64,000 bases of DNA from Streptomyces ortus (GCF_026341275.1 NZ_JAIFZO010000002.1:2767264-2831263); one strand, 5' to 3'; shown: positions 24,626 through 33,326, counted from the first letter of the stretch. A program made the numbers and translations. Notes: generated by a model not told the origin, from the letters alone.

Positions 24626-25563
24626 ACAACGCGGTCCCGCTCGCCCTCGGCGCCACCATGCTGTGCGGCACGCTGGCCGTCGCGGGCGTGCACACGTACG
24701 CGTCCGGCCGCGCCCAGCGCCAGGCCCTCGTCGACCGCCTCTCCGGCGGCGGCCCCCTGCGCACCGCCGCCGGCCGCGCCCGCCGCTTCGCCGCCGTCGA
24801 CCGCAGGCTGCGCCGCACCCGCCTCGGCCGCACGATCCACCTGCGCCTGTCGGCGACGGGACTGGATCTGACGGCGGGGGAGTTCTTCACGTACGTCGCC
24901 GCCGTGGTCGTCGCGCTGTGGCTGATCGCGGCGGCGGCCCTGGCCCCCTTCTTCGGCCCCATCGCGGGCGTGGTCGGCGTCTGGAGCGCCGCGATCTTCC
25001 TCAACTGGCAGCGCCAGAAACGCATCGAGGCCTTCATCAACCAGCTCCCGGACGTGGCCCGCCTGCTGGCCAACGCGGCGGCGGCGGGCCTCGCCCTGCG
25101 CACCGCCCTGGCGATGGCGGCGGAGGAACTGGAGGCACCGGCGGGGGAGGAGCTGGCCCGGGTCGCGGACCAGCTGACCCTGGGCCGCTCGGTCGACGAC
25201 GCCCTCGGTGAACTGGCCGAACGCCTCCCGTCACGCGAACTCGTCGTCCTCGTCACCACCCTGGTCCTGTCCAACAAGGCGGGCGGCACGGTCGTCAACT
25301 CCCTGCGCAACCTCACCAAGACCCTGGAGGACCGCAAGGAGACCCGCCGCGAGGTCCGCACGATGCTCTCCGAGGTCAACGCGACGGCATTCACCGTGCC
25401 CCTCCTCGGCCTCGGCTCCCTCGTCCTCATCAACTCCTCGAACGAGGGCGCCCTGGCCAAGGTGACCGGCTCCCCACTGGGCCAGACCCTGGTGCTGATC
25501 GCCATGGGCCTCTACACGATCGGCTTCTTCGTGATCCGCCGCCTCGGCAAGATCGAAGTATGA
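24622..25563 (+). CDS. tadB: Tad inner-membrane platform protein TadB
   Basis: This 313-residue protein of the GspF/TadB type has an N-terminal helix, paired helices near residues 90-130, a cytoplasmic T2SSF domain (NQLPDVARLLANAAAAGLALRTALAMAAEEL; LGRSVDDALGELAERLP) and C-terminal helices. With TadC it forms the membrane platform on which CpaF acts. The GTG at 24622 follows AGAGGAGCG. Its stop overlaps a 17-codon frame leading to tadC. Confidence 0.92.
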   Translation: MNNAVPLALGATMLCGTLAVAGVHTYASGRAQRQALVDRLSGGGPLRTAAGRARRFAAVDRRLRRTRLGRTIHLRLSATGLDLTAGEFFTYVAAVVVALWLIAAAALAPFFGPIAGVVGVWSAAIFLNWQRQKRIEAFINQLPDVARLLANAAAAGLALRTALAMAAEELEAPAGEELARVADQLTLGRSVDDALGELAERLPSRELVVLVTTLVLSNKAGGTVVNSLRNLTKTLEDRKETRREVRTMLSEVNATAFTVPLLGLGSLVLINSSNEGALAKVTGSPLGQTLVLIAMGLYTIGFFVIRRLGKIEV

Positions 25564-25613
25564 GGAGGGGACGAAGGATGAGGAGTGGACGGACGAGGAG
25601 GGGACCAGGATGA
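25560..25613 (+). CDS. 17-codon bridging frame between tadB and tadC
   Basis: ATG 25560 overlaps the tadB stop (ATGA) and, after 17 Arg/Gly-rich codons, its TGA overlaps the tadC ATG (ATGA). The frame contains two GAGG-type ribosome-binding sequences, the second serving tadC. The peptide is unlikely to be functional; continuous ribosome traffic is the likely purpose, if any. Confidence 0.35.
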   Translation: MRRGRRMRSGRTRRGPG

Positions 25614-26500
25614 CCGCTCTGCTGCTCGCCGCGCTGATGGGACTGGCCGTCGGAGGCTTCCTCCTCGGCATCCGCATGTACCGCGCCGAGGCCAAGCTCC
25701 CCGGCGACATGGCCCTCGCGCTGGAGGTCGGTGGCACCCGCGTCTCCAAGGCGGACTCGGCGGTCGACCGCCTCGGCATGCGCTTCGCCCCGCTCGTCCT
25801 GCGCCTGATGGGCCCCCGCCGCGTCGACGCCAAACGCCGCCGCATCGACATGGCGGGCAACCCCGGCGGCCTGACCCTGAACCGCTACGCGGCCCGCCGC
25901 GCCGTGTACGGGATCTTCGGCGCCCTGCTCTTCCTGATCTTTTTCTCCAACGGCCGGCCCCTCTTCGCCCTGCTGGCCCTGGCGTTCGGCCTGCTGGCCG
26001 CCGACGCGCTGATCTGGCAGGCGATCCGCGACCGCAAGGAGGTCATCGACCGCACCCTGCCCGACTTCCTGGACGTCCTGGCGGTCGTGGTCTCGGCGGG
26101 CCTCGGCTTCCGCCAGGCCCTGGAGCGGGTCGCGGACCACTACGAGGGCCCCTGGGCGGACGAGCTGCGCATCACCCTGCGCCAGATGGACATGGGCGTC
26201 AGCCGCCGCCAGGCCTTCGACGAGCTGCGCAGGCGCAACTCCTCCGAGCAGGTCGCCCAGTTCGTCTCGGCGCTCCAGCAGGGCGAGGAGCTGGGCTCCC
26301 CGATCGCGGACACCCTGATCCAGCTCGCCACCGACATGCGCCGCACCGACGCGCAGAACTCCCGCCGCCGGGCGGCGAAGACGATCCCCAAGGCGACGAT
26401 GGTCACGCTGGTCTTCATGCTCCCGGCCACGATGATCCTGATCGCCACCGGCATGTTCCTGGGCTCCGGCACGAACTTCGGCTCGATCCTGGGACGCTGA
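25610..26500 (+). CDS. tadC: Tad inner-membrane platform protein TadC
   Basis: The 296-residue protein has an N-terminal helix, a helix pair near residues 100-130, a T2SSF domain (LPDFLDVLAVVVSAGLGFRQALERVADHY; SSEQVAQFVSALQQGEELG) and a C-terminal helix (ATMVTLVFMLPATMILI). It is the partner of TadB. GAGGGGACC lies before the ATG at 25610. The next gene, a histidine kinase, starts one base after its stop, so pilus and signalling genes share a transcript. Confidence 0.92.
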   Translation: MTALLLAALMGLAVGGFLLGIRMYRAEAKLPGDMALALEVGGTRVSKADSAVDRLGMRFAPLVLRLMGPRRVDAKRRRIDMAGNPGGLTLNRYAARRAVYGIFGALLFLIFFSNGRPLFALLALAFGLLAADALIWQAIRDRKEVIDRTLPDFLDVLAVVVSAGLGFRQALERVADHYEGPWADELRITLRQMDMGVSRRQAFDELRRRNSSEQVAQFVSALQQGEELGSPIADTLIQLATDMRRTDAQNSRRRAAKTIPKATMVTLVFMLPATMILIATGMFLGSGTNFGSILGR

Positions 26501-26501
26501 G

Positions 26502-27965
26502 ATGGCGGCCGGTTGGACACGCGTGCGCGGGACGGCGCTGCGCCGGGCACGTCGCCATGGGCGGGCCCAGCCCCGAGGCACCCGCATCCATACCCGCACC
26601 CGCGCCCGCATGCGTACCCGGCGAACCCCCCTCCTCACCGGCGGCACCGGCTACTTCGCCGACGACGCGGCAGCGCCCGGCAGCATCCGCCTCCAGCTCA
26701 ACGCCCTGCAGGCCCTCTGCCGGCAGGCCTTCGCGATCCGCCTGGCCCTGATCGCGATTGGCGCCCCCTTCGCGACGGCGAACGCCACAGACGGCTTCCC
26801 CCGCCACGCCGTCCTCACCGCCGCGGTCCTCGGCGTGATGGGCTCGTACGCCATGCTCAGGGACTGGGACAGATGCGCCCCCCAGCTCCTGGCCCACCCG
26901 ACCCTGATGGCGGTGGACCTGTTCTCCGGCGCGGTACTCCTGCTGACGGCGTCCCCCGCGTCCCCCCTCGCGTACGCGGCGGTCTGCACCCCGCTCCTGT
27001 CGGGCCTGCTGTACGGCTGGCGCGGCTCCGGAGTCTTCACGGGACTGCAGCTCGTCGTCCTGCTCACTGTGTTCAGGGCGTGGGAACACCGTCCGGGCGC
27101 CGGCGCGAGCACGCTCCTGATCGCGGGTTTCTGCGTCGCGGCGGGCGTCATCGGGGTCACCCTGCGCAACCTGATGTTCCGCTTCGGCACGGCAGGCCAG
27201 GCCCTCGCGGAGGCGAACTCCCGCCTGGCGGTGGCGGAGGCCGTCGAGTCCGAACGCGCCCGCCTGGCCAGGGAGATGCACGACTCCGTGGCGAAGACCC
27301 TGCACGGCCTCGCCCTGTCGGCGGAGGCGCTGGCCGTGGCGGCGGACAGCGGGACGGACTCCCGGACCCTCAAGTCCCAGGCGACCGCGGTGGCGGGAGC
27401 GGCACGCCGGGCGGCGACGGAATCCAGAGAACTCCTGTCTGACCTGCGGGCTCACACGGCGATGTCCACCCCGCCGACGGACGTGGTGACGGAACTGGCA
27501 TCGAGGGTCGGGGACTTCACCGCCCGTACGGGCATAGAGGCCACCTTCACCCACCTGCCGACCCCGACCCCGACCCTGGCCCTGGCCACCCCGACACCCA
27601 CCCTCCCCCCATCTGCGCCCCGCCAACTCCTGGCGATCGCCTCGGAGGCGCTGGAGAACGCCCACCGTCACGCGAACGCGACGCACGTACGAGTGACGCT
27701 GGAGTGCTCGCGGTCCGCCCTGCGCCTGACGGTGCGGGACGACGGCGCGGGCACGGCCGTATCCCTGGACGACGTGGACGCCCTGGCGAATACCGGCCAT
27801 TTCGGCCTGCTCGGCATGCTGGAACGGGCGGCGTCGGTGGCCGCGGAGCTCCGGCTGCACAGCACCGCACCCGGAGGCACGGAGGTCACACTGACCGTCC
27901 CCCTCGCCTCCACCGTCCCCGAACCTCCCGCACACTCTCCTCAAGAGGAGGCCGCACATGCCTGA
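26502..27965 (+). CDS. NarL-type sensor histidine kinase
   Basis: The 487-residue membrane kinase has about six predicted helices (residues 70-220), then a DHp/HisKA_3 segment with the phospho-accepting His in REMHDSVAKTLHGL near residue 257, and a HATPase_c domain with N-box EALENAHRHANATH and G-box GHFGLLGMLERA. No large extracellular sensor domain is visible, so it may sense the membrane or a small ligand. The first 40 residues are extremely Arg-rich, and ATG 26610 is an alternative start. It overlaps the response regulator gene by 8 bp. Confidence 0.9.
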   Translation: MAAGWTRVRGTALRRARRHGRAQPRGTRIHTRTRARMRTRRTPLLTGGTGYFADDAAAPGSIRLQLNALQALCRQAFAIRLALIAIGAPFATANATDGFPRHAVLTAAVLGVMGSYAMLRDWDRCAPQLLAHPTLMAVDLFSGAVLLLTASPASPLAYAAVCTPLLSGLLYGWRGSGVFTGLQLVVLLTVFRAWEHRPGAGASTLLIAGFCVAAGVIGVTLRNLMFRFGTAGQALAEANSRLAVAEAVESERARLAREMHDSVAKTLHGLALSAEALAVAADSGTDSRTLKSQATAVAGAARRAATESRELLSDLRAHTAMSTPPTDVVTELASRVGDFTARTGIEATFTHLPTPTPTLALATPTPTLPPSAPRQLLAIASEALENAHRHANATHVRVTLECSRSALRLTVRDDGAGTAVSLDDVDALANTGHFGLLGMLERAASVAAELRLHSTAPGGTEVTLTVPLASTVPEPPAHSPQEEAAHA

Positions 27966-28710
27966 CCAGGCACTTCCCGGCCCGCTCCTGCGCGTGCTGG
28001 TGGCCGACGACAATCCGGTGGTCCGGGCCGGTCTCACGGCCCTGCTGAACGCCCACCCCGACATCCGGGTCGTGACCCAGGCGTCGAACGGCGAGGAGGC
28101 GATCACCGCCGCGACCCGCCACCGCCCGGACGTGATCCTCCTGGACGTACGGATGCCCGGCACCGACGGCCTGACCGCCCTTCCCCCGCTGGCCCGGCTC
28201 GCTCCGGTGATGATGCTGACGTACAGCCGTGAACCCGAGGTGGTGGCCGGGGCGTTGCGCCGGGGCGCGGCCGGCTATCTGGTGCACGGCGAGTTCACCG
28301 CGGACGAACTGATCACAGCGGTACGCAACCTGCGTGACGGGCTGCCGGCCTTCACCGCGTCGGCCGTCGCTGTCTCGGATTCGCTCGGTGCTTCGTACGA
28401 ACCGAACCAAAGCACTTCGCAGCTGCAATCGGTTGTGGCACAGTCGTGGAGGGCTCGCCCCGCCTACGCGACGGGACTCCACCGCCGCGGCCACAACCGC
28501 CTGTACCACGACCTGAGTTCACGGGAGGTGGAGGTCATGGATCTCATCGCGGCCGGCATGAGCAACCAGCAGATCGCCGCCACGTGCTTCATCAGCGAGA
28601 AGACGGTGAAGAATCACATCAACCGCATCTTCGCGAAGCTGCACAGTTCCTCGCGCAGCGAAGCGATCGCCTGCTGGCTGGGTACGGCCCACGGGGGGGG
28701 GAACCGTTGA
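27958..28710 (+). CDS. LuxR/NarL-type response regulator
   Basis: This 250-residue regulator has a receiver domain (VLVADDNPVVRAGL; phospho-Asp in VILLDVRMPG near residue 62; MMLTYSREP) and a C-terminal LuxR-type helix-turn-helix (LSSREVEVMDLIAAGMSNQQIAATCFISEKTVKNHINRIFAKL). A long linker of about 50 residues separates them. It pairs with the overlapping kinase gene. Lying between tadC and the flp pilin, it probably controls the pilus genes, perhaps the promoter in the 105-bp gap before flp. Confidence 0.93.
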   Translation: MPDQALPGPLLRVLVADDNPVVRAGLTALLNAHPDIRVVTQASNGEEAITAATRHRPDVILLDVRMPGTDGLTALPPLARLAPVMMLTYSREPEVVAGALRRGAAGYLVHGEFTADELITAVRNLRDGLPAFTASAVAVSDSLGASYEPNQSTSQLQSVVAQSWRARPAYATGLHRRGHNRLYHDLSSREVEVMDLIAAGMSNQQIAATCFISEKTVKNHINRIFAKLHSSSRSEAIACWLGTAHGGGNR

Positions 28711-28815
28711 CTCCGACCGGAAGAAGTTGGGCCCCTGGACCCACCCGCAGTAGGCGGATTCTCACGTACGGTGCGCGGGACGGTAGTGGTTTTGGGCGGG
28801 AGGGAAGGGGACGTG

Positions 28816-29058
28816 ATGGTGATGAACTGGAAGCTGAGGGCGGCAGTGGGCGTGGAGCAGGCGTTGACGGCCTGGGCGCGGACCGTCTCCGCCCGGATGC
28901 ACGGCCGGGACCGGGACGCGGGGGCGGGGTTCGTCGAGTACGCAGGCCTGATGATCCTCATCGCCGGAATCTTCACGCTGATCGACGGGCTCGGCCTGGA
29001 CGGACAGATCTCAGGAGCGATCGGCGACGCGGTCGCGGATGTCGTCGGAGGTGGCTGA
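28816..29058 (+). CDS. flp: Flp-type prepilin
   Basis: The 80-residue protein is the expected major pilin. Its leader ends in RDRDAG, followed by AGFVEYAGLMILIAGIF. With cleavage after the Gly, the mature chain has Glu at position 5 and Tyr at 6, the Flp signature, and then a hydrophobic helix. Length and acidic/Gly tail fit. ATG 28816 and ATG 28822 are both possible starts behind AGGGGA. A prepilin peptidase gene was not found in the window. Confidence 0.85.
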   Translation: MVMNWKLRAAVGVEQALTAWARTVSARMHGRDRDAGAGFVEYAGLMILIAGIFTLIDGLGLDGQISGAIGDAVADVVGGG

Positions 29059-29660
29059 CCCGACCCGGCTTCCGCAGTGACCGAGGGTCGACACTCCCCA
29101 TCTCCATCTGGCTTACGGGGATTCTGCTGTTCGCCGCGTTCGCCTTCTTCGCGTTCGCCCAGGCGGCGTCCGCCCGGAACGGAGCACAGTCCGCGGCGGA
29201 CGCCGCCGCGTTGGCTGCGGCACAGGACTCCAGGGACGAGCTGATCGAAGGCCTGGGGGGAGCCATCGGCACGGAGGACGACTGGCTGGACTGGCTGGAC
29301 GGTGATGGATTCGACGGCGCCGGTGCCGCGGCCGCGGCCGGTGAACTGGCCGCCGAGAACGACGCGACCGTAACGGGATTCGGCATTTATACGGCGGCCG
29401 GTTACCCCGGATACCAGGTGGAGATCCAGACCAACTACACGGTCGGGGACTCCATCATTCCGGGCACGGAGGGCATGCAGGCGAACGCCGATGCCGCAGC
29501 CGTCATCAAGCCTCGCTGCGACTTCGACGTACCCGACGATCCGAAAGACGTCGTCGAACTGGATTGTGACGGCGAACCTGTGGAAATCGACCCCGAAGAT
29601 TTCGATTTGGACGACCTTCCCGACGCGTCCGTGCTGTTCTCTGTGCAACTGGCCGAGTGA
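29055..29660 (+). CDS. TadG-like secreted/anchored pilus protein
   Basis: The 201-residue protein has the TadG/TadE N-terminal pattern: RGSTLPISIWLTGILLFAAFAFFAFAQAASARNGAQSAADAAALAAAQ. An acidic outer domain follows, with two cysteines near residues 155 and 173. No ATG, GTG or TTG is available between the last in-frame stop region and the conserved part; a CTG at 29055 overlaps the flp stop as CTGA and has GGAGGTG just before it, so I take that as the start. The frame stays open upstream through flp, but that part is a shadow. Confidence 0.72.
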   Translation: MTRPGFRSDRGSTLPISIWLTGILLFAAFAFFAFAQAASARNGAQSAADAAALAAAQDSRDELIEGLGGAIGTEDDWLDWLDGDGFDGAGAAAAAGELAAENDATVTGFGIYTAAGYPGYQVEIQTNYTVGDSIIPGTEGMQANADAAAVIKPRCDFDVPDDPKDVVELDCDGEPVEIDPEDFDLDDLPDASVLFSVQLAE

Positions 29661-29675
29661 AAGGAAGCCGTACCG

Positions 29676-30269
29676 ATGAACATTCGGCGCACCAAGAAGG
29701 GCCGCACGGTACTGACCGCCGTGGCGATCACGACTGGGCTGGTCCTCACGGTGGCCGGCTGCGGGGGAAGTGGGGACGACGACAAGCCCGACAAGGCCAC
29801 GTCATCGTCAGCGTCCGGCAGGAGCAACGACGGCGGCAAGGACGAGGAGTCGAAGGCACCGGCGGAGAACCAGGTGCTCGCGGAGTCTAAGCAGGGGGAC
29901 ATCTCGCTCGCCATCACGTCGGCAGTGCGTGACGAGGGAGGCTTCCTGACCGTGTCCGGCACTGTCACCAACAACGGTTCAAGGCTGTTCGTGGCCGCGG
30001 ACTGGCGCGGCGACGAGAACGAGTTGCGACAGAACGCCTCCTCCGTCGCCGGCGCGAGCCTGGTCGACCAGACGGGTAAGAAGAAATACCTCATCCTCCG
30101 CGACACTGAAGGCCGGTGCCTCTGCACGCGCTTTGTCGGCGGCGTGAAGTCGGGGGAAACGGCCGAGTGGTACGCCCAGTTCCCCGCCCCACCCGAAGAC
30201 ACCACCAAGGTCTCCTTCCAGGTCGGGTCGATGCCCCCCGCCTCCGTAGAGATCTCCGAGGGCGAATGA
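29676..30269 (+). CDS. Lipoprotein of the Tad locus
   Basis: This 197-residue protein has a signal peptide ending in the lipobox LTVAGC, a Ser/Asp/Lys-rich linker and a beta-rich domain (GDISLAITSAVRDEGGFLTVSGTVTNNG; TAEWYAQFPAPPEDTTKVSFQVG). GCLC-type cysteines (GRCLC) may bind metal or form a disulfide. It should be tethered to the outer face of the membrane. GAAAGGAAG lies before the ATG at 29676. Its stop overlaps the OmpA-family gene as ATGA. I do not recognise a named family. Confidence 0.8.
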   Translation: MNIRRTKKGRTVLTAVAITTGLVLTVAGCGGSGDDDKPDKATSSSASGRSNDGGKDEESKAPAENQVLAESKQGDISLAITSAVRDEGGFLTVSGTVTNNGSRLFVAADWRGDENELRQNASSVAGASLVDQTGKKKYLILRDTEGRCLCTRFVGGVKSGETAEWYAQFPAPPEDTTKVSFQVGSMPPASVEISEGE

Positions 30270-30895
30270 CCATGCCCCTCACCCTCCGCACCGCGTCGAT
30301 CACCCTCACCGCCCTCACGACCCTCGTCTTCATGACGCCGCTGACCTCGGCCCACGCCGACGACGAGGACCCGAGCGAGCCGCCCGGCAGCGTCACCACG
30401 TCCCAGCCCCCCGAGGTCGACGCGAACAGCCCGGGACTGAAGCTGGCCGACGGCGCCACGCTCGCCGCCGCGCGGGTGCTCGACATCAAGTCGGTCGTCG
30501 AGGACCTCGGCGGGGAGGAACGGCGCGAGGACACGAACGAGAACGTGACGTTCGCGCTCCAGGCGGAGGTCCTCTTCCCGAAGGACAGCTCGAAGCTCAA
30601 CCCGGAGGCCAGCGCCCGCATCGCGGCGATCGCGACCGAGATCAAGTCCCAGAACGCCACGAACGTCCGCGTCTTCGGCTTCACGGACAACCTCGGCTCG
30701 TACGCCCACGGCCTCACCCTCTCCAAGCGGCGGGCGGAGGTCGTCCACGAGGAACTGGCCTCGAACCTCGGCGGACTGAACGTCACCTTCGTGGTCCGCG
30801 GCTACAGCGAGGACTACCCGATCGCCGACAACACCTCGGAACAGGGCCGCCGCAAGAACCGCCGAGTGGAGGTCACGTTCCCGAAGGAGGGGTGA
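30266..30895 (+). CDS. OmpA-family peptidoglycan-binding protein
   Basis: The 209-residue protein has a signal peptide (ASITLTALTTLVFMTPLTSAHA) and a C-terminal OmpA-like domain (residues 95-205): LFPKDSSKLNPEASARI, VRVFGFTDNLGSYAHGLTLSKRRAEVV and GRRKNRRVEVTF. The domain binds diaminopimelate peptidoglycan. As the last gene of the pilus locus, coupled to a lipoprotein, it could anchor the apparatus to the cell wall in an organism with no outer membrane. The start at 30266 uses the ATGA overlap. Confidence 0.9.
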   Translation: MTMPLTLRTASITLTALTTLVFMTPLTSAHADDEDPSEPPGSVTTSQPPEVDANSPGLKLADGATLAAARVLDIKSVVEDLGGEERREDTNENVTFALQAEVLFPKDSSKLNPEASARIAAIATEIKSQNATNVRVFGFTDNLGSYAHGLTLSKRRAEVVHEELASNLGGLNVTFVVRGYSEDYPIADNTSEQGRRKNRRVEVTFPKEG

Positions 30896-31020
30896 GGGCG
30901 CGTCGCGCCGGCCAGGTGCTGGGGGAGCGCCGGCTCATCGTCGCCGTCCACGGCGAGGGCACCTTCGGAGTGATCCGGTGAACGGGTTGAAGGCCGTCCC
31001 GACCGGGGCAGGAACAACGC

Positions 31021-31902
31021 ATGACCACACTCGGTGCTGTCTTTCGGCCTCAACTGCCCCCGGAGCGACTGCGTGACCTGGCCCGTGCCGCGGACGACGC
31101 CGGGCTGGAGGAGCTCTGGCTCTGGGAGGACTGCTTCCTCGAAGGCGGCATCTCCGCGGCGGCCGCGGCCCTCGCGTGGACCGACCGGCTCCGCGTGGGC
31201 GTCGGCCTCCTCCCCGTGCCGCTGCGCAACGTGGCCGTCACCGCCATGGAGGCCGCCACCCTGCACCGGCTCTTCCCGGGGCGGCCCGTCCTCGGCGTCG
31301 GACACGGCGTGCAGGACTGGATGGGCCAGGTCGGGGCCCGCGCCGAGTCGCCGATGACGCTCCTGCGCGAGTACCTCACGGCCCTGCGCGCACTGCTCGC
31401 CGGCGAACGCGTCTCCACCGAGGGCCGGTACGTGAAGCTCGACGCCGTCGCCCTCGACTGGCCTCCGCCGGCGCCGGTGCCGATCCTCGCCGGTGCCACC
31501 GGGCCCCGTTCCCTCAAGCTCTCGGGGGAAGCCGCGGACGGCACCATCCTCACCGCCAACACCTCGCCCGAGGGGGTGCGGGAAGCCCGCCGGCTCATCG
31601 ACGAGGGGCGCGCGTCGGCCTCCCGTACCGGCGCCGACACCCCGCACACCGTCGTCGTCTACCTCCTCACCGCCACCGGGCCCGATGCCGCCGCCCGCCT
31701 CCAGGCCGAGCAGCGTGCCGAGGGCGTGGCGTCGGTACCGGACCTGGGTGTCGCCGGGGACGCCGCCGACGTCGCCAAGGCGGTGCGGCGCCTCACGGAC
31801 GCCGGCGCCGACACCGTCATCCTCCAGCCCACCGCCGACGAGCCGGACCCCGAGGGCTTCGTCCGCTTCACCGCCGAGGAGGTACGCCCCCTCGTCCCCT
31901 GA
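31021..31902 (+). CDS. LLM-class flavin-dependent oxidoreductase
   Basis: This 293-residue luciferase-like monooxygenase fold has GLEELWLWEDCFLEGGISAAAA, VGVGLLPVPLRNVAVTAMEAATL, GVGHGVQDWMGQVGAR and PVPILAGATGPRSLKLSGEAADG. Many actinobacterial members use coenzyme F420 rather than FMN; the substrate cannot be inferred. It is a single-domain protein without signal. It follows the pilus locus by 125 bp and precedes an acetyltransferase gene by 53 bp, with no sign of functional linkage. Confidence 0.87.
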   Translation: MTTLGAVFRPQLPPERLRDLARAADDAGLEELWLWEDCFLEGGISAAAAALAWTDRLRVGVGLLPVPLRNVAVTAMEAATLHRLFPGRPVLGVGHGVQDWMGQVGARAESPMTLLREYLTALRALLAGERVSTEGRYVKLDAVALDWPPPAPVPILAGATGPRSLKLSGEAADGTILTANTSPEGVREARRLIDEGRASASRTGADTPHTVVVYLLTATGPDAAARLQAEQRAEGVASVPDLGVAGDAADVAKAVRRLTDAGADTVILQPTADEPDPEGFVRFTAEEVRPLVP

Positions 31903-31955
31903 GTCCGGAAGTCCGCCGTCCCGATTGTCAGTGGCCGGTGCCAGACTGCCCCGGC

Positions 31956-32483
31956 ATGAGCGACGACGCGCACGCACAGCCCGCCCCGACCACCGCACGC
32001 GTACGGCTGCGTCCTGTACGGGACACCGACCTGCCGGCCTTCTTCGCGTACGAGCAGGACCCCGAGGCGACCCGGCGGTCACGGTTCCCCGCCCGGTCCC
32101 GCGAGCGCTTCATGACGCACTGGAGGACCCGCATCCTCGGCGACCCCACCGTCCGCGCCCGGACGGTCGACGTGGACGACGCCCCGGCCGGCAACATCGT
32201 CGCCTGGTGGGAGGCGGACGAGGCCACGCGCGAGGACCGGCGCTTCACCGGCTACTGGCTCGGCCGCCCCTACTGGGGCAGGGGCATCGGCACCGAGGCC
32301 CTCGGCCTCTTCCTCCGCGAGGAGGGAGTCCGCCCCCTGTACGCCGACCCCTTCCCCGGGAACACCGCCTCGGTCCGCCTCCTGGAACGGCACGGCTTCC
32401 GCCCCGCGGGCACGGTCCGGCACGGCGACGACGTCCACACCCTCCTCGTACTCGACGCGGCCCCGGCCCCCGCTCCGGGGTAG
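31956..32483 (+). CDS. GNAT-family N-acetyltransferase
   Basis: The 175-residue GCN5-related acetyltransferase of the RimJ/RimL type has VRLRPVRDTDLPAFFAYEQDP at the start, the acetyl-CoA loop region GYWLGRPYWGRGIGTEAL and ADPFPGNTASVRLLERHGFRPAG near the C-terminus. The substrate is unknown. The ATG at 31956 gives the family N-terminus, since upstream sequence in the same frame is a shadow of the oxidoreductase gene. Confidence 0.88.
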   Translation: MSDDAHAQPAPTTARVRLRPVRDTDLPAFFAYEQDPEATRRSRFPARSRERFMTHWRTRILGDPTVRARTVDVDDAPAGNIVAWWEADEATREDRRFTGYWLGRPYWGRGIGTEALGLFLREEGVRPLYADPFPGNTASVRLLERHGFRPAGTVRHGDDVHTLLVLDAAPAPAPG

Positions 32484-32535
32484 CCCGGCAGTAAATCCGT
32501 CGCGCCCCGCACGCCCCTCCTGCCACCATCGCCCG

Positions 32536-33300
32536 ATGAGGTCCTTCCCTGAGCTCGTCGCCGAGGCCGAGGCCGTCCCCACCGACGGGTGGGACTTCTC
32601 GTGGTTCGAGGGGCGGGCCACCGAGGAACGTCCCGCCTGGGGCTACGCGCGAGCCATGGCGGAGCGGCTGGCCCACGCGGACGCCGCTCTCGACATCCAG
32701 ACCGGCGGCGGCGAAGTGCTGGCCTCCGCGCGGAAGCTGCCGAGGCTCACCGTCGCCACCGAGGGCTGGGCCCCGAACGTCGCCAAGGCCACCGCCCTGC
32801 TCCATCCGCTCGGCGCGGTCGTCGTCGCCGCGCCGGAGGACGCCCCGCTGCCGTTCGGCGACCACGCCTTCGACCTCGTCGTGAGCCGGCACCCGGTGAC
32901 GCCGCACTGGACGGAGATCGCCCGCGTCCTCCGGCCGGGTGGCACGTACTTCGCCCAGCACGTGGGCCCCGGCAGCGCCTTCGAGATCATCGAGTACTTC
33001 CTCGGCCCGCAGCCGGCAGCCGCGTGCGGCGACCGCCATCCCGACCGCGAGCGCGCCGCCGCCGAGGCCGCCGGCCTGCGGATCGTCGACCTGCGGACGG
33101 CGCGGTTGCGGATGGAGTTCCACGACATCGGGGCCGTCGTGCACTTCCTGCGGAAGGTGGTGTGGATGGTGCCCGGCTTCACCGTCGACCGGTACCGGGC
33201 CCGACTCGTGCGCCTGCACGAGCGGATCGAGGCGCGGGGCCCGTTCGTCGCCCACAGCACCCGCCACCTCATCGAGGCCCGCCGCCCACCCGCCGCCTGA
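32536..33300 (+). CDS. Class I SAM-dependent methyltransferase
   Basis: This 254-residue protein has a Rossmann-type core: ALDIQTGGGEVLASA as motif I, TVATEGWAPNVAKA, LPFGDHAFDLVVSRHPV as motif IV region and IARVLRPGGTYFAQHVGPGSA, all typical of small-molecule methyltransferases of the UbiE/YcgJ kind. The substrate is unknown. Its stop codon lies inside a 21-bp direct repeat (33281-33301 and 33306-33326), so the C-terminal Pro/Ala codons are part of repetitive DNA. Confidence 0.87.
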   Translation: MRSFPELVAEAEAVPTDGWDFSWFEGRATEERPAWGYARAMAERLAHADAALDIQTGGGEVLASARKLPRLTVATEGWAPNVAKATALLHPLGAVVVAAPEDAPLPFGDHAFDLVVSRHPVTPHWTEIARVLRPGGTYFAQHVGPGSAFEIIEYFLGPQPAAACGDRHPDRERAAAEAAGLRIVDLRTARLRMEFHDIGAVVHFLRKVVWMVPGFTVDRYRARLVRLHERIEARGPFVAHSTRHLIEARRPPAA

Positions 33301-33326
33301 CGGCCGCCGCCCACCCGCCGCCTGAC
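33281..33326 (+). repeat. 21-bp direct repeat spanning a stop codon
   Basis: Two identical 21-bp copies (33281-33301 and 33306-33326) with a period of 25 bp. The first holds the TGA of the methyltransferase gene. Degenerate versions continue to about 33400. Confidence 0.85.
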
